A stretch of 48,458 nucleotides of DNA from Rhodospirillaceae bacterium (GCA_002706405.1 PALN01000042.1:1-48458), one strand, 5' to 3'; numbered from the stretch's first letter, positions 1 to 9,595 are shown. Notes: a model not told the origin generated them from the letters alone. Made by a program: numbers and translations.

Positions 1-849
<849 letters not shown>

Positions 850-912
850 TCACTCCTTTGAAGAGAGGCAGCTTTCTAATTGCTGATGGATGGATGTCCG
901 GTCAGGGCGCCC

Positions 913-1230
913 TTAGGCGGCCTTCTTGGTTTTGGCGGACTGGGCGTCGTCGATGATGCCCAGGATGTCGGATTCCTTCATGATCAGAAGTTCCTCGCCG
1001 TCGATGGTCACTTCCGTGCCCGACCATTTGCCGAACAGGACCCGGTCGCCGGCCTGGACGTCGAGCGCCGTGACGGTGCCGTCCTCGGCCTTGTGGCCCG
1101 AACCGACGGCGATGATCTCGCCCTCCATGGGCTTTTCCTTGGCCGTGTCGGGAATGATGATCCCGCCCTTGGTCTTTTCGTCCTGTTCGATACGGCGGAC
1201 GAGAACCCGGTCGTGAAGAGGTTTGAACAT
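913..1230 (-). CDS. groES: Co-chaperonin GroES (Hsp10)
   Basis: This 105-residue protein is the heptameric lid of GroEL. It begins [20 protein letters not shown] and contains the mobile loop around [15 protein letters not shown], the VGSG turn, and the conserved [14 protein letters not shown] and [15 protein letters not shown] segments. The frame stays open upstream of the chosen start, but AGAGGAG (1238-1244, minus) lies just before this ATG and the family starts here. The C-terminal tail (about ten residues, QSAKTKKAA) is longer than in the E. coli protein. A CIRCE-like inverted repeat lies about 160 bases upstream. Confidence 0.98.
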   Translation of the reverse strand: MFKPLHDRVLVRRIEQDEKTKGGIIIPDTAKEKPMEGEIIAVGSGHKAEDGTVTALDVQAGDRVLFGKWSGTEVTIDGEELLIMKESDILGIIDDAQSAKTKKAA

Positions 1231-1390
1231 GAGATGGCTCCTCTTGAACATTCCTTGGTTGAACAAGCAAATGACGGGAGAAAACCCTGGAAACCCGGCA
1301 TTTTCCCCCGTTTCCGCGAAAAAATTTAGTCGCCGATCCGGGGGCTTCAACCCCTTGCCGGCAAAAAAATTCATGTCTGTCGCGGAATTG

Positions 1391-1417
1391 GCAGCACTCT
1401 CGTCCATCTGCTGCTAA
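1391..1417 (-). promoter_or_regulatory. CIRCE-like element (HrcA operator) upstream of groES-groEL
   Basis: Read on the minus strand, the site has two 9-base halves 9 bases apart, TTAGCAGCA and GAGTGCTGC. The CIRCE consensus is TTAGCACTC-N9-GAGTGCTAA, so 6 of 9 and 7 of 9 bases match with exact spacing. HrcA represses groE through such sites in many alphaproteobacteria. The halves also form a second, overlapping palindrome (TTGGCAGCA with TGCTGCTAA). HrcA binding is inferred. Confidence 0.6.
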
Positions 1418-1525
1418 TACATTGATTTAACACATTAATTCTTGACGGAGGGAGAATTCAGAGGGAACAATTCAAACTGTCCAGGGAGGACATGCAAGCC
1501 ACGCAACCAAGACGGAGGGTCTGAC

Positions 1526-1786
1526 ATGTCTTTGGAAGTGCAGCTTTCGGGGTACCGCCTGACCACGGCCGAAATTACCTATCGGCGGCCGGATCACCTT
1601 CACCTTCTTCAGGACTACATCTGGCAGGACATGGACATGGCGCCGGACTTTCCCGTGCTGCGCCGGTTCCTGGAATTCTGGGAAAACAACCTGGAGGGGC
1701 CGCTGCATTCCGTGCGCGTCGCTTCGGTGGCGCTGGTCAAGCCGGCGGAATTCCGCCTGGTCGGCGGGATGATGCGCCTGCACTAA
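1526..1786 (+). CDS. usg: Usg-family protein
   Basis: A small soluble protein of 86 residues recognisable as the alphaproteobacterial Usg-like family by GYRLTTAEITYRRPDH, the block LQDYIWQDMDMAPDFPVL, FLEFWENNLEGPLHSV and the ending KPAEFRLVGGMMRLH. The family has no established biochemical function that I know of. The ATG at 1526 is preceded by GGAGGG (1514-1519), a strong ribosome site; the frame is open upstream but without a better start. The gene is divergent from groES, and its stop codon overlaps that of the convergent transporter gene by three bases. Confidence 0.85.
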   Translation: MSLEVQLSGYRLTTAEITYRRPDHLHLLQDYIWQDMDMAPDFPVLRRFLEFWENNLEGPLHSVRVASVALVKPAEFRLVGGMMRLH

Positions 1787-3522
1787 CCCGCCATGCGGGA
1801 CACCGCCAGGGCGACCCCGATCAGGCTTTCCCCGGCGACCAGCCCGGCGGCCACGGCGGTGCCGTAGCGTTCCGTCCATCGGGGGTTGAGGTGTGCGGCC
1901 CCGGCCGCGATAACCGCCCCCAGGCAGAGCGAGATCGAATTCCACGCCGGGATGACGAAGGCGACCCCGGCAGCGGGTGCGCTCGGCAGCCAGCGCGCGA
2001 TGCGTTCCGGTAGCACGCGGTCCGCCGCGCCCAGAATCACGCCCAACACCGCCGCGACGGCCATGGCGGGACCCGCCCCTTCCGGAATCGCGCCTAAGCC
2101 GGCCGCCATCACTTCGGCCACGGCCTTCCAGGTGGCGACGGCGGGGGCCGGCCATTCGGGGGTCATCAGCATGGCGGCGGGATCGGGGATCAGGCTCAGA
2201 TAGACCGCCGTCCCGGCCAACGATCCCGTCAACACGCCCAGCGCCTGCGCGTAGATCTGCAATCGCGGCGCGGCGCCGATCAGGGAGCCGGTCTTCAAAT
2301 CGTGCATCATGTCGGCGCATTGCCCGGCAGCCCCTCCGGTGACGTTGGCGGTCATCAGATTGGCCGCCATGTCGCCGGGCGTGATGGCGCCGTAGGTCAG
2401 CTGCGTCACCTTGCCCAAGGCGCCCACGGGCGTGACCCCCGTTTCCCCGGACACGCGAGCGGCGATTACGGCCAGCACGTAGCTCAGGGCCACCGCCAGC
2501 ACCGACACCCAGACCGGCAATCCGAACAGGGTCCATCCGGCAATGCAGATCAATGCCGTGACCACGGCCAGCGCCAGGGCGTAGCCGCGCCCCATCCGCC
2601 CCTCCGTGCCGACCAATCGCCGGCGGATGCGGAGGACCGAAATGGCAAAGGCGGTCAGGGCCGCCGTGACCGTCAGGGTCACCCCCGGCCACAGCAGCCA
2701 GGCGACCAGTTCGGAAAACCACACCGTGCCGGGCGCCCCGGCTTGTGCCCAACCCCGGTCCAACACCCAAGGGGCCAGGACGCCCCAGGACACGCCCGCG
2801 CCGAGCAGCAGCGACAGCCCGGCGCGCGGGCCGATCAGTGCTCCGAAGCCGATCATCAGCAGCGACGGGTCGACCGCCAGGCCCAGGTTCTTGAAGGTCA
2901 CGCCCCCGGCCAGCGATCCCGGCAGGGCCAGGCGCGGCACCGCCGCCGCCAGATCGACCGCCAGCTTGACCGCCGCCGACACTCCTGCCGCCGCCAGGAG
3001 CGCGCGCAGGCGCGCCCCCTGTTCGCGGCCCTTGCCGTGGATGCGTTTCAGGGTTTCCGCCGTGGCCAGACCGGCGGGAAAGGCCAGGTTCTCATGCTCG
3101 ATCATCTGGCGGCGCAGGCCGGCGGCGACGATCACGCCCAGGATCGACACGCAGAACACCCAGAAGGCCAGCACGGGCCATTGCAGGGTCTGCCCGGTCA
3201 GCAGCGTCAGCGCCGGAATCGGCGCCACCAAACCGCCCGATACGATCGAGGCCGAGGCCGAGGCGGCGGTCTGGTTGATGTTGTTTTCCTTGAGGCCCAG
3301 GGGCGCGGTGCCCAAGCTGCGTTCGGCCAGGCGCCAGGCGCCGACGGCCAGCAGCCCGGCGGCGATGGACATGTTGAAGGACCAACCGATCTTCAGCCCC
3401 GAATAGACGTTGCAGGGGGTCAGCACAGCACCCAGGACCATACCGGTCAGGATCGCGCGGCGGGTGAATTCGGCGGGGCTTTCCTGTTCCATGCCGGCCA
3501 GGATTTGCAGACGGGGTCGCAT
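1783..3522 (-). CDS. OPT-family oligopeptide/metal-chelate transporter
   Basis: A 579-residue, very hydrophobic integral membrane protein with more than a dozen apparent transmembrane segments. It matches the bacterial branch of the OPT (oligopeptide transporter / YSL) family: the start EFTRRAILTGMVLGAVLTPCNVYSGLKIGW, the motif NNINQTAASASASI, FPAGLATAETLK, and the later GDMAANLMTANVTGGAAGQCADMMHDLKTG. Known members import small peptides or metal chelates; the substrate here cannot be told. Two starts are possible, 3522 and the internal ATG at 3492 (MEQESPAEF), and neither has a clear ribosome site. The second fits the family N terminus better. It stands alone and converges on usg. Confidence 0.85.
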   Translation of the reverse strand: MRPRLQILAGMEQESPAEFTRRAILTGMVLGAVLTPCNVYSGLKIGWSFNMSIAAGLLAVGAWRLAERSLGTAPLGLKENNINQTAASASASIVSGGLVAPIPALTLLTGQTLQWPVLAFWVFCVSILGVIVAAGLRRQMIEHENLAFPAGLATAETLKRIHGKGREQGARLRALLAAAGVSAAVKLAVDLAAAVPRLALPGSLAGGVTFKNLGLAVDPSLLMIGFGALIGPRAGLSLLLGAGVSWGVLAPWVLDRGWAQAGAPGTVWFSELVAWLLWPGVTLTVTAALTAFAISVLRIRRRLVGTEGRMGRGYALALAVVTALICIAGWTLFGLPVWVSVLAVALSYVLAVIAARVSGETGVTPVGALGKVTQLTYGAITPGDMAANLMTANVTGGAAGQCADMMHDLKTGSLIGAAPRLQIYAQALGVLTGSLAGTAVYLSLIPDPAAMLMTPEWPAPAVATWKAVAEVMAAGLGAIPEGAGPAMAVAAVLGVILGAADRVLPERIARWLPSAPAAGVAFVIPAWNSISLCLGAVIAAGAAHLNPRWTERYGTAVAAGLVAGESLIGVALAVSRMAG

Positions 3523-3654
3523 CTGTCAAACCGGGGCAGCCGGGTTTTTCCATGAGAAATCTTGCGGCGGCGGCTGATCTCCGGGGTATAATCACGCAAA
3601 AGCCGACAACGGCAGGCGTGCGCGGGGCGCGCGCGGAATATATGGGAGACGTTC

Positions 3655-4032
3655 ATGGATCACTCCGTCCTGGTGGTGGAAGACGACGACAACATCGTGC
3701 TGTCTTTGAAGTTCCTTCTGGAAAAGTCGGGTTTCACCACGCGCGTCGTCAGCGACGGGAATTCGGCGCTCGGCGAAATGCGCGCCGCCAAGCCGGACGT
3801 GGTGCTGTTGGACGTCATGCTGCCCGAACGGGACGGCTTTTCCGTGTGCGAGGAAATTCGCGGCAACAGCGCCTGGGCGGACGTTCACGTCATCATGCTG
3901 ACGGCCAAGGGACGCGAAGCGGACCGCGCAAAAGGGCTGGCCGCCGGGGCGGACGACTTCATCACCAAACCGTTCTCTACCCGCGACCTGGTCGCCCGGG
4001 TCAAGGCTGCCGTCGGGTTGGCCGTGGAGTGA
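3655..4032 (+). CDS. Single-domain response regulator (CheY-like receiver)
   Basis: A stand-alone receiver of 125 residues with no output domain. The acidic pocket is VVEDDD (residues 7-12), the phospho-acceptor is D53 in VVLLDVMLPERDGF, the switch threonine is T83 in VIMLTAKG, and the conserved lysine is K105 in FITKPFS. A GGGAGA ribosome site precedes the ATG. Its stop overlaps the start of the next gene (TGATG at 4030-4034), so it is translationally coupled to the small membrane protein and the kinase that follow. It probably takes phosphate from that kinase and passes it on or acts by protein contact, possibly through the Hpt protein downstream. Confidence 0.95.
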   Translation: MDHSVLVVEDDDNIVLSLKFLLEKSGFTTRVVSDGNSALGEMRAAKPDVVLLDVMLPERDGFSVCEEIRGNSAWADVHVIMLTAKGREADRAKGLAAGADDFITKPFSTRDLVARVKAAVGLAVE

Positions 4033-4301
4033 TGGCGGACGGTCCGGCACGCGTCCCGGATCGACGCCGGGCCGGGGCTCCCGAACGGGGAACAGGGCGT
4101 GCCGGCGCGTTTTCCGTCTCGCTGTTTCTGATCGCCACGTTGTTGTTTCTGCCGCCGCTGGTGACCCTCGGCGAGGGGCCGGTCGATCTGTTCGGATTGC
4201 CGCGAATCTACGTGGTCCTGTTCGCCGTATGGGTGGGGGTTGTCGGCGTTATCTATCTGATCGCCGAGCGGGTCGACCGGCCCGGCCCGCCGGAGGCCTG
4301 A
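4032..4301 (+). CDS. Small two-helix membrane protein in a kinase operon
   Basis: A protein of 89 residues. After a polar, Arg-rich N terminus of about 27 residues there are two predicted transmembrane helices, around FSVSLFLIATLLFLPPLVTL and IYVVLFAVWVGVVGVIYLIAE, followed by a short polar tail. I do not recognise a named family. It lies between a receiver gene it overlaps and a symporter-kinase gene whose GTG begins one base after its stop, so the three are tightly coupled. By analogy with the small subunits that accompany some sodium:solute symporters, it could be a partner of the membrane part of the kinase. That role is inference. Confidence 0.8.
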   Translation: MADGPARVPDRRRAGAPERGTGRAGAFSVSLFLIATLLFLPPLVTLGEGPVDLFGLPRIYVVLFAVWVGVVGVIYLIAERVDRPGPPEA

Positions 4302-4302
4302 C

Positions 4303-7029
4303 GTGCTTGAAGGTTGGGTCATCTTCATCGCGTCGGTGGCCTATCTCGGCCTTTTGTTCGCGATCGCCTTCTGGGGCGACAAGCGGGCGGACGCCGGGCG
4401 TTCGATCCTCAACAACCCCTATATCTACGCGCTGTCCATGGCGGTCTATTGCACCAGCTGGACCTTTTACGGCAGCGTCGGCCGGGCCGCGACGTCGGGC
4501 CTTGATTTCCTGCCCATTTACCTGGGCCCGACCCTGGTGCTGGTGCTCTGGCCCTTCGTGCTGGAAAAGATGGTCCGCATCTCGGCGGAAAACCGCATTA
4601 CCTCGATCGCCGACTTCATCGCCTCCCGCTACGGCAAAAGCCTCTATCTCGGCGGCCTTGTCACGATCATCGTGGTGGTCGGCATCCTGCCTTACATCGC
4701 GCTGCAGCTTAAGGCCGTGTCGACCAGCTTTACCGTGCTGATCCAGTATCCGGAAATCGTCATGCCGCGGCATCTCGGCCGCGTGCCCCTGTTCCAGGAC
4801 ACGGCCTTTTTCGTGGCCCTGATCATGGCGTTGTTTTCCATTCTGTTCGGCACCCGTCACATCGACGCCAGTGAACATCACGAAGGCATGGTCATCGCCG
4901 TCGCTTTCGAATCGATCATCAAGCTGGTGGCGTTCCTGGCCGTCGGCCTGTACGTGACCTTCGGTGTTTTTGACGGATTCGGCGATCTGTTCACCCAGGG
5001 CAACGCGGTGCCCGAAATATCACATCTGATCCACAACGTCGGGTCGGAGGGCTATGCGCAGTGGTCGACCCTGCTGATTCTGTCCATGTTCGCCATCGTC
5101 TGTCTGCCGCGCCAATTCCAGGTCGGCGTGGTCGAGAACGTCAACCCGGACCATGTGCGCAAGGCGGCCTGGCTGTTCCCGCTCTACCTGATCCTGATCA
5201 ACGTGTTCGTCCTGCCCATCGCCATCGGCGGACTGCTGCAGTTTCCCGACGGCGGCGTCGACGCGGATACCTTCGTGCTGACCGTCGCCATGGCCAACCA
5301 CAACCAGGGCATGGCCCTGTTCGCCTATATCGGCGGCCTGTCGGCGGCCACGGGGATGCTGATCGTCGCAACCATCGCGCTGTCGACCATGGTGTGCAAC
5401 GACCTGGTGGTGCCCGTGCTGCTGCGCATGCGCTGGTTCCAGACCCGATTCACGGGCGATCTGACCGCGCTGCTGCTGTTCGTTCGCCGCAGCGCGATCC
5501 TGTTCGTGCTGCTGCTGGCCTATACCTACATGCGGCTGATCGGGGAATCCTACGCGCTGGTCACCATCGGCCTGGTGTCCTTCGCCGCCGCCGCACAGTT
5601 CGCGCCGTCGCTGCTGGGCGGTATCTTCTGGAAGGGCGGCACGCGGGCCGGTGCCATGACCGGCCTTCTGCTGGGCACGGCCATGTGGTTCTACACCCTG
5701 GTGCTGCCCTCTTTCGCCCGGTCCGGCTGGTTGGGCATGGAGTTCATCGAGGTCGGCCCCTTCGGCATCGAATATTTGAAGCCCTATGCCCTGTTCGGGC
5801 TCGACGGGATCGATCATCTGTCGCATTCCCTGTTCTGGTCGATGCTGGTCAATATCGGGGGCTTCGTCTGGGTGTCGCTGCTCAGCCGGCCCAGCGACCT
5901 GGAACAATTGCAAGCCGGTGAGTTCGTGCAGAAGCTGGACAGCCCGGGGGCGAAGCCGGTCACCGTATGGCGCGGGTCCGCGTCGGTCGGCGAACTGCGG
6001 GACGTGTTGCGCCGGTTTCTCGGCGATGACCGGGCGGCGACGGCCCTTGCCGAATTCGCCGGCCGCCAAGGGTTTAGTCTTGACCCTCGGGCGGAAGCGG
6101 CGCCGGCGCTTGTGTCCTTCGCCGAACGCCAGCTTGCGGGGGTTATCGGGGCGGCGTCGGCCCAGGCCGTGGTCGCCAGCGTGACGAAGGGAGAGGTCGT
6201 CAGCACCGAGGACCTGATGCGCATTCTCGACGAGACGTCGCAGGTCATCGAGTATTCCCACGAGCTGGAGGAAAAATCCAAGGCGCTGGAAGAAACCACG
6301 GCCGAACTGCGGGCCGCCAATGAGCGGCTTCAGGAACTGGACAAGCTGAAGGACAATTTCATCACCACCGTGGGGCACGAGTTCCGCACGCCGCTGACAT
6401 CGATCCGCGCGGCGGGAGAAATTCTGTCCGACAACCCGGCCCTGCGGGGGCCGGAACGCGACCGTTTCTACAGCGTCGTGGTCGCCGAGGCACAGCGCCT
6501 GACGCGGCTGATCGACCAGCTTCTGGATTTGTCCAAGATGGAAGCCGGGAATTTGGATTTGAAGATCGTCCAGCTTGACCTGGCGGCAACCATCGAGACG
6601 GCGGTGGCGGCGTCTTCTCCCCTGGCCCAGGCGGAAGGCGTGCGCTTGGAAATGGAAATGCCCGACGGTCTGCCGAAGGTCTATGCGGACCGCGACCGGT
6701 TGATCCAGGTTCTGGTCAATCTGATTTCCAACGCCGTGAAATTCTGCGATCCGGGCAACGGTGAAATTCGCGTCACGGCCTCGGTCGGCGGCGGAATGGT
6801 CACGGTCGACGTGACCGACAACGGCCCCGGTGTAGCACCGGGAGAGCGGGACAGTATTTTCGAGCGCTTCCAGCAGGGCGGCTCGGGCGAAACGCTGACC
6901 AACAAGCCGAAAGGGACCGGATTGGGGCTCGCCATCTGCCGCGAAATCGTGGAGCGTTTCGGCGGCAAGATCTGGGTCGAACCGGCGCCGGTGCGAGGCT
7001 CCGTATTCCGCTTTACGTTGCCGATCTGA
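4303..7029 (+). CDS. Sodium:solute symporter-histidine kinase fusion (CrbS-like)
   Basis: A 908-residue sensor kinase. Residues about 1-530 form a PutP/SSS-type transporter module with many transmembrane segments (SMAVYCTSWTFYGSVG, ITSIADFIASRYGKS, FGTRHIDASEHHEGM, CLPRQFQVGVVEN). A linker of the STAC type follows (SAQAVVASV), then a coiled coil (HELEEKSKALEETTAELRAA). The HisKA domain has its phospho-acceptor H692 in TVGHEFRTPLTS. The ATPase domain has LVNLISNAVKFC, DNGPGVAP and GTGLGLAICREIVERFGG. There is no C-terminal receiver. CrbS-type kinases control acetate and short-chain acid use in other proteobacteria; the same ligand class is plausible here. The start is a GTG, one base after the upstream stop. 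Confidence 0.93.
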   Translation: MLEGWVIFIASVAYLGLLFAIAFWGDKRADAGRSILNNPYIYALSMAVYCTSWTFYGSVGRAATSGLDFLPIYLGPTLVLVLWPFVLEKMVRISAENRITSIADFIASRYGKSLYLGGLVTIIVVVGILPYIALQLKAVSTSFTVLIQYPEIVMPRHLGRVPLFQDTAFFVALIMALFSILFGTRHIDASEHHEGMVIAVAFESIIKLVAFLAVGLYVTFGVFDGFGDLFTQGNAVPEISHLIHNVGSEGYAQWSTLLILSMFAIVCLPRQFQVGVVENVNPDHVRKAAWLFPLYLILINVFVLPIAIGGLLQFPDGGVDADTFVLTVAMANHNQGMALFAYIGGLSAATGMLIVATIALSTMVCNDLVVPVLLRMRWFQTRFTGDLTALLLFVRRSAILFVLLLAYTYMRLIGESYALVTIGLVSFAAAAQFAPSLLGGIFWKGGTRAGAMTGLLLGTAMWFYTLVLPSFARSGWLGMEFIEVGPFGIEYLKPYALFGLDGIDHLSHSLFWSMLVNIGGFVWVSLLSRPSDLEQLQAGEFVQKLDSPGAKPVTVWRGSASVGELRDVLRRFLGDDRAATALAEFAGRQGFSLDPRAEAAPALVSFAERQLAGVIGAASAQAVVASVTKGEVVSTEDLMRILDETSQVIEYSHELEEKSKALEETTAELRAANERLQELDKLKDNFITTVGHEFRTPLTSIRAAGEILSDNPALRGPERDRFYSVVVAEAQRLTRLIDQLLDLSKMEAGNLDLKIVQLDLAATIETAVAASSPLAQAEGVRLEMEMPDGLPKVYADRDRLIQVLVNLISNAVKFCDPGNGEIRVTASVGGGMVTVDVTDNGPGVAPGERDSIFERFQQGGSGETLTNKPKGTGLGLAICREIVERFGGKIWVEPAPVRGSVFRFTLPI

Positions 7030-7181
7030 GTGTACGGGAAATGGCGGGTTGAAGTTTGTCCGCACCGCAGCCATTTTCCATGTACAGAGGCGGCAAGGAC
7101 GGGACGCCGGAACGACGACAGGCGCCATGATGTCCTTGCGCCAAAAGTCCTGATCGGGGGGCTTGCTGAGGAGATTCTCAT

Positions 7182-7592
7182 GTGTGCAAAGGCCGTATCG
7201 TGAATACCCCGTCCGGCCGCTTGCCTGAAAACTTGCCGGGCCTGGACATGGTCGGATTTCGGGCCATGGTGCGCGGCAACGAAGACATGCTGCGTAAGCT
7301 GCTGGAGAAATTTTTCGACGGCTACGGCGACATGGCGGAGAACATTGCCGCCGATGTGGCGGCGGGCGATGCGGCGCGGGCCGCCAGCACGGCGCATGCG
7401 TTGAAAGGCGTCAGCGGCAACATGCGTGCGACGCGGGTGTTCGAGGCGGCGAAAGCCTTGGAGGCCGCCTTGAAGGCGGCGCCGGACGGTCCGGACGTCG
7501 CGCCGCTGCTGAACGACCTTGCTGTCGCATTGGATGAAGTCATGGCCGGGCTGGGCGATGCGCTTGGGCGTCGGTCGTCGCCGACGGCTTAG
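7182..7592 (+). CDS. Histidine phosphotransfer (Hpt) domain protein
   Basis: A protein of 136 residues that is essentially one Hpt domain. The signature is AASTAHALKGVSGNMRA with phospho-acceptor H72, flanked by helices (MLRKLLEKFFDGYGD, ARVFEAAKALEAALKAA). Such proteins shuttle phosphate between receiver domains. The GTG at 7182 has GAGGAG (7169-7174) at good spacing. A second in-frame GTG lies at 7200, and a 7-codon ATG frame from 7180 ends on it. The gene is about 150 bases after the symporter-kinase, which lacks a receiver of its own, so kinase, receiver and Hpt look like a split phosphorelay. Confidence 0.88.
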   Translation: MCKGRIVNTPSGRLPENLPGLDMVGFRAMVRGNEDMLRKLLEKFFDGYGDMAENIAADVAAGDAARAASTAHALKGVSGNMRATRVFEAAKALEAALKAAPDGPDVAPLLNDLAVALDEVMAGLGDALGRRSSPTA

Positions 7593-7744
7593 ACGACGCG
7601 CCGGCCATGCCTCTGCACCTCGGTGGGACCCTCGCGGCCTGCCCAGGCCTGCTTTTACCGGCTTTCACAGCGCCGGATTTACAAGCCGTCGCGGCTGCGT
7701 GAATAATTCACTGATTCGGCCAAGTGCCCCTCATTAACGCATTG

Positions 7745-7761
7745 ATTTAATGTAATTAAAT
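7745..7761 (+). promoter_or_regulatory. AT-rich palindrome upstream of the XRE/ScfRs regulator
   Basis: A perfect 7-base inverted repeat (ATTTAAT, spacer GTA, ATTAAAT) sits in an AT-rich island about 110 bases upstream of the regulator start, in otherwise GC-rich DNA. Autoregulation by the HTH protein encoded next is possible but inferred from position only. Confidence 0.35.
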
Positions 7762-7870
7762 TCCGAAGACAGCCGCATTAACGTCGGTTAATATGCTGCG
7801 AGGCCTTCACTCGGGCGGATAATTGGACCCGAGAATGGGCGAAAAGTCGTGGATGTCCACGAGGGGGAAC

Positions 7871-9553
7871 ATGATGGCGCGATCACCAATGCTGGGCGCG
7901 CGCCTGCGGCGGCTCCGCAAGGACCGCGGACTGACGCAGGTTAAATTAGCCGAAATCCTCGGCATTTCGCCCAGCTACCTGAACATGATTGAACATAACG
8001 ACCGGCCTTTGACCGTGTCGCTGCTGCTGAAGCTCTCGGAAGCGCTCGGCGTCGATCTGCGGGACTTTTCCGCCGGCGATGAGGTTCGCATCAAAAGCGA
8101 CCTGGAAGAGGCCCTGTCCGATCCCATGTTCGGCGGCACCCGTCCCTCGGCGGCGGAGCTCGACGAATTCGTGACCTCCGTGCCCGATATCTGCCGTTCG
8201 TTCCTGCGCCTCTACCGCTCCTACCGAAACAGCCGCGAGGACGTGGAGGCGCTGACGGACAAGCTGGCATCCAGCCCCTACCTGGTGGCCTCCAGCCATT
8301 CCGTGCGTACGCTGCTGACTTCGGTTCGAAGCTTTTCGGAAATCCTGCTCGATAACATCGATCTGGCGGCGGCGGAGCGTCAGCAGTTTCTCGGCATTGT
8401 CGTGGACGGTACGGAGAAGCTCACCCTTCAGGTCGATGAATTGCTGCGCTTCATCACCGGTGAAAATCTCGACAGCCTGCTCGACAGCCGCACGCCGGCG
8501 GAAGAGGTCGGCGACTTCACCGAGCGTAACGACAATTTCTTCGACGACCTGGACAGCCGGGCGGAGGCGCTGCGCGCCGAAATCGGCATGGAAACCGTGG
8601 GTCTGTTCTCGCGCCTGTCAGAGGTGCTGCGGGATCGCTTTGGGATCGAGGTGGAAACGTCGGGTGCGGGCGAGGGCGACCTGGGCGGCGCGGCCGGTCC
8701 CGCCGTGCGTCTGGAGCCCGGGCAGGGCGGCGACGGCGGGCGGCTGATCGTGCGCGACGACCTGGCCTTGCCCAGTCTGCGGTTTCATCTGGCGCGCGAA
8801 ACGGGCCGCCGTGCTGCGGCCGATCTGATCGATGCCTGGGTCGGGGAGGCTGATTTGTCTCCCGCCTCCGAAGATCTTTGCCGCGACTATCTGGCGGGAT
8901 ATTTCGCCGCCGCCGTGCTGATGCCCTACGGCGCCTTTCTGGATCGGGCGCGGGCGTACCGTTACGACGTGGAACGCCTGAGTCAGGCCTTCGGCGTCAG
9001 CCTGGAGCAGGCCTGCCGCCGCCTGGCGACCTTGCGCCGCCCGGGCCAGGAAGGCGTGCGCTTCCACTTTCTGCGGATCGACAGTGCCGGCAACGTGTTT
9101 CGCCGGGTGCCGGGATCGGGATTGCCGATCCCCCGGTTCGCGGGCATTTGCCCGCGCTGGAACGTGCATGCGGCAAGCGGGCGGCCGGGCAATGTCGACG
9201 CCCAGGTCCTGCAGCTTGCGGACGGCAGCGCCTATCTTTCCGTTGCCTTCGGTCAACGCCGCCCGGGGGCCGGATTCAACGCGCCCGACGGCGGCTATGC
9301 GCTGGCGCTCGGCTGCCGGCTCGAGGACGCGGGGGAATTGGTCTATTCGGGCGGCCTGGATTTGACGCGGTCCGAGACCTTCCTGCCGGTCGGGGTGACC
9401 TGCCGGCTGTGCGAGCGGACCGACTGCGCCGAGCGGGCCCATCCGACCCTCATTCATGCGGTCGAGCGCGCGCCGGCCGGGCCGGACAAGTCCGCCCTCA
9501 AGACGGCCCGAAAGCGGGCCGTGGCCGCGCAGGCGAGCTCCCACGGCGATTGA
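7871..9553 (+). CDS. XRE-family ScfRs-type transcriptional regulator with an embedded histidine-kinase-like dimerisation domain
   Basis: A 560-residue regulator. Residues about 9-65 are an XRE helix-turn-helix (LRRLRKDRGLTQVKLAEILG, SPSYLNMIEHNDRPLT). The C terminus has the Cys-rich ScfRs/DUF2083 signature GVTCRLCERTDCAERAHP seen in short-chain acyl regulators such as RamB and PrpC regulators. Between them, around residue 143, SSHSVRTLLTSVRSFSEILL followed by LTLQVDELLRFI aligns with a HisKA dimerisation domain, including the H and RT positions, though no ATPase domain follows. The IrrE-like segment lacks the HExxH zinc motif (RFHLARETGRR). GAGGGGG (7861-7867) supports the ATG at 7871 or the next codon, 7874; upstream in-frame starts lack a site. 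Confidence 0.88.
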   Translation: MMARSPMLGARLRRLRKDRGLTQVKLAEILGISPSYLNMIEHNDRPLTVSLLLKLSEALGVDLRDFSAGDEVRIKSDLEEALSDPMFGGTRPSAAELDEFVTSVPDICRSFLRLYRSYRNSREDVEALTDKLASSPYLVASSHSVRTLLTSVRSFSEILLDNIDLAAAERQQFLGIVVDGTEKLTLQVDELLRFITGENLDSLLDSRTPAEEVGDFTERNDNFFDDLDSRAEALRAEIGMETVGLFSRLSEVLRDRFGIEVETSGAGEGDLGGAAGPAVRLEPGQGGDGGRLIVRDDLALPSLRFHLARETGRRAAADLIDAWVGEADLSPASEDLCRDYLAGYFAAAVLMPYGAFLDRARAYRYDVERLSQAFGVSLEQACRRLATLRRPGQEGVRFHFLRIDSAGNVFRRVPGSGLPIPRFAGICPRWNVHAASGRPGNVDAQVLQLADGSAYLSVAFGQRRPGAGFNAPDGGYALALGCRLEDAGELVYSGGLDLTRSETFLPVGVTCRLCERTDCAERAHPTLIHAVERAPAGPDKSALKTARKRAVAAQASSHGD

Positions 9554-9595
9554 CCGCGGCGCCCGGCGCGCCCTCTGTTTTCCAGGCACGCAGAC

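Noticed and set aside
2302-3555. A 417-codon plus-strand frame opposite the OPT transporter
   Set aside because: The other strand encodes a recognisable membrane transporter; this frame is Gln/Arg/Gly-rich with no motifs.
5020-7128. A 702-codon open frame on the minus strand opposite the symporter-kinase
   Set aside because: It is an antisense shadow of a gene with clear kinase motifs; no ribosome site and the composition is Arg/His/Gln-rich.
7180-7203. A 7-codon ATG frame before the Hpt gene, as a leader peptide
   Set aside because: It ends on an in-frame GTG, which is curious, but the Hpt start at 7182 already has a good ribosome site, and no attenuator structure is seen.
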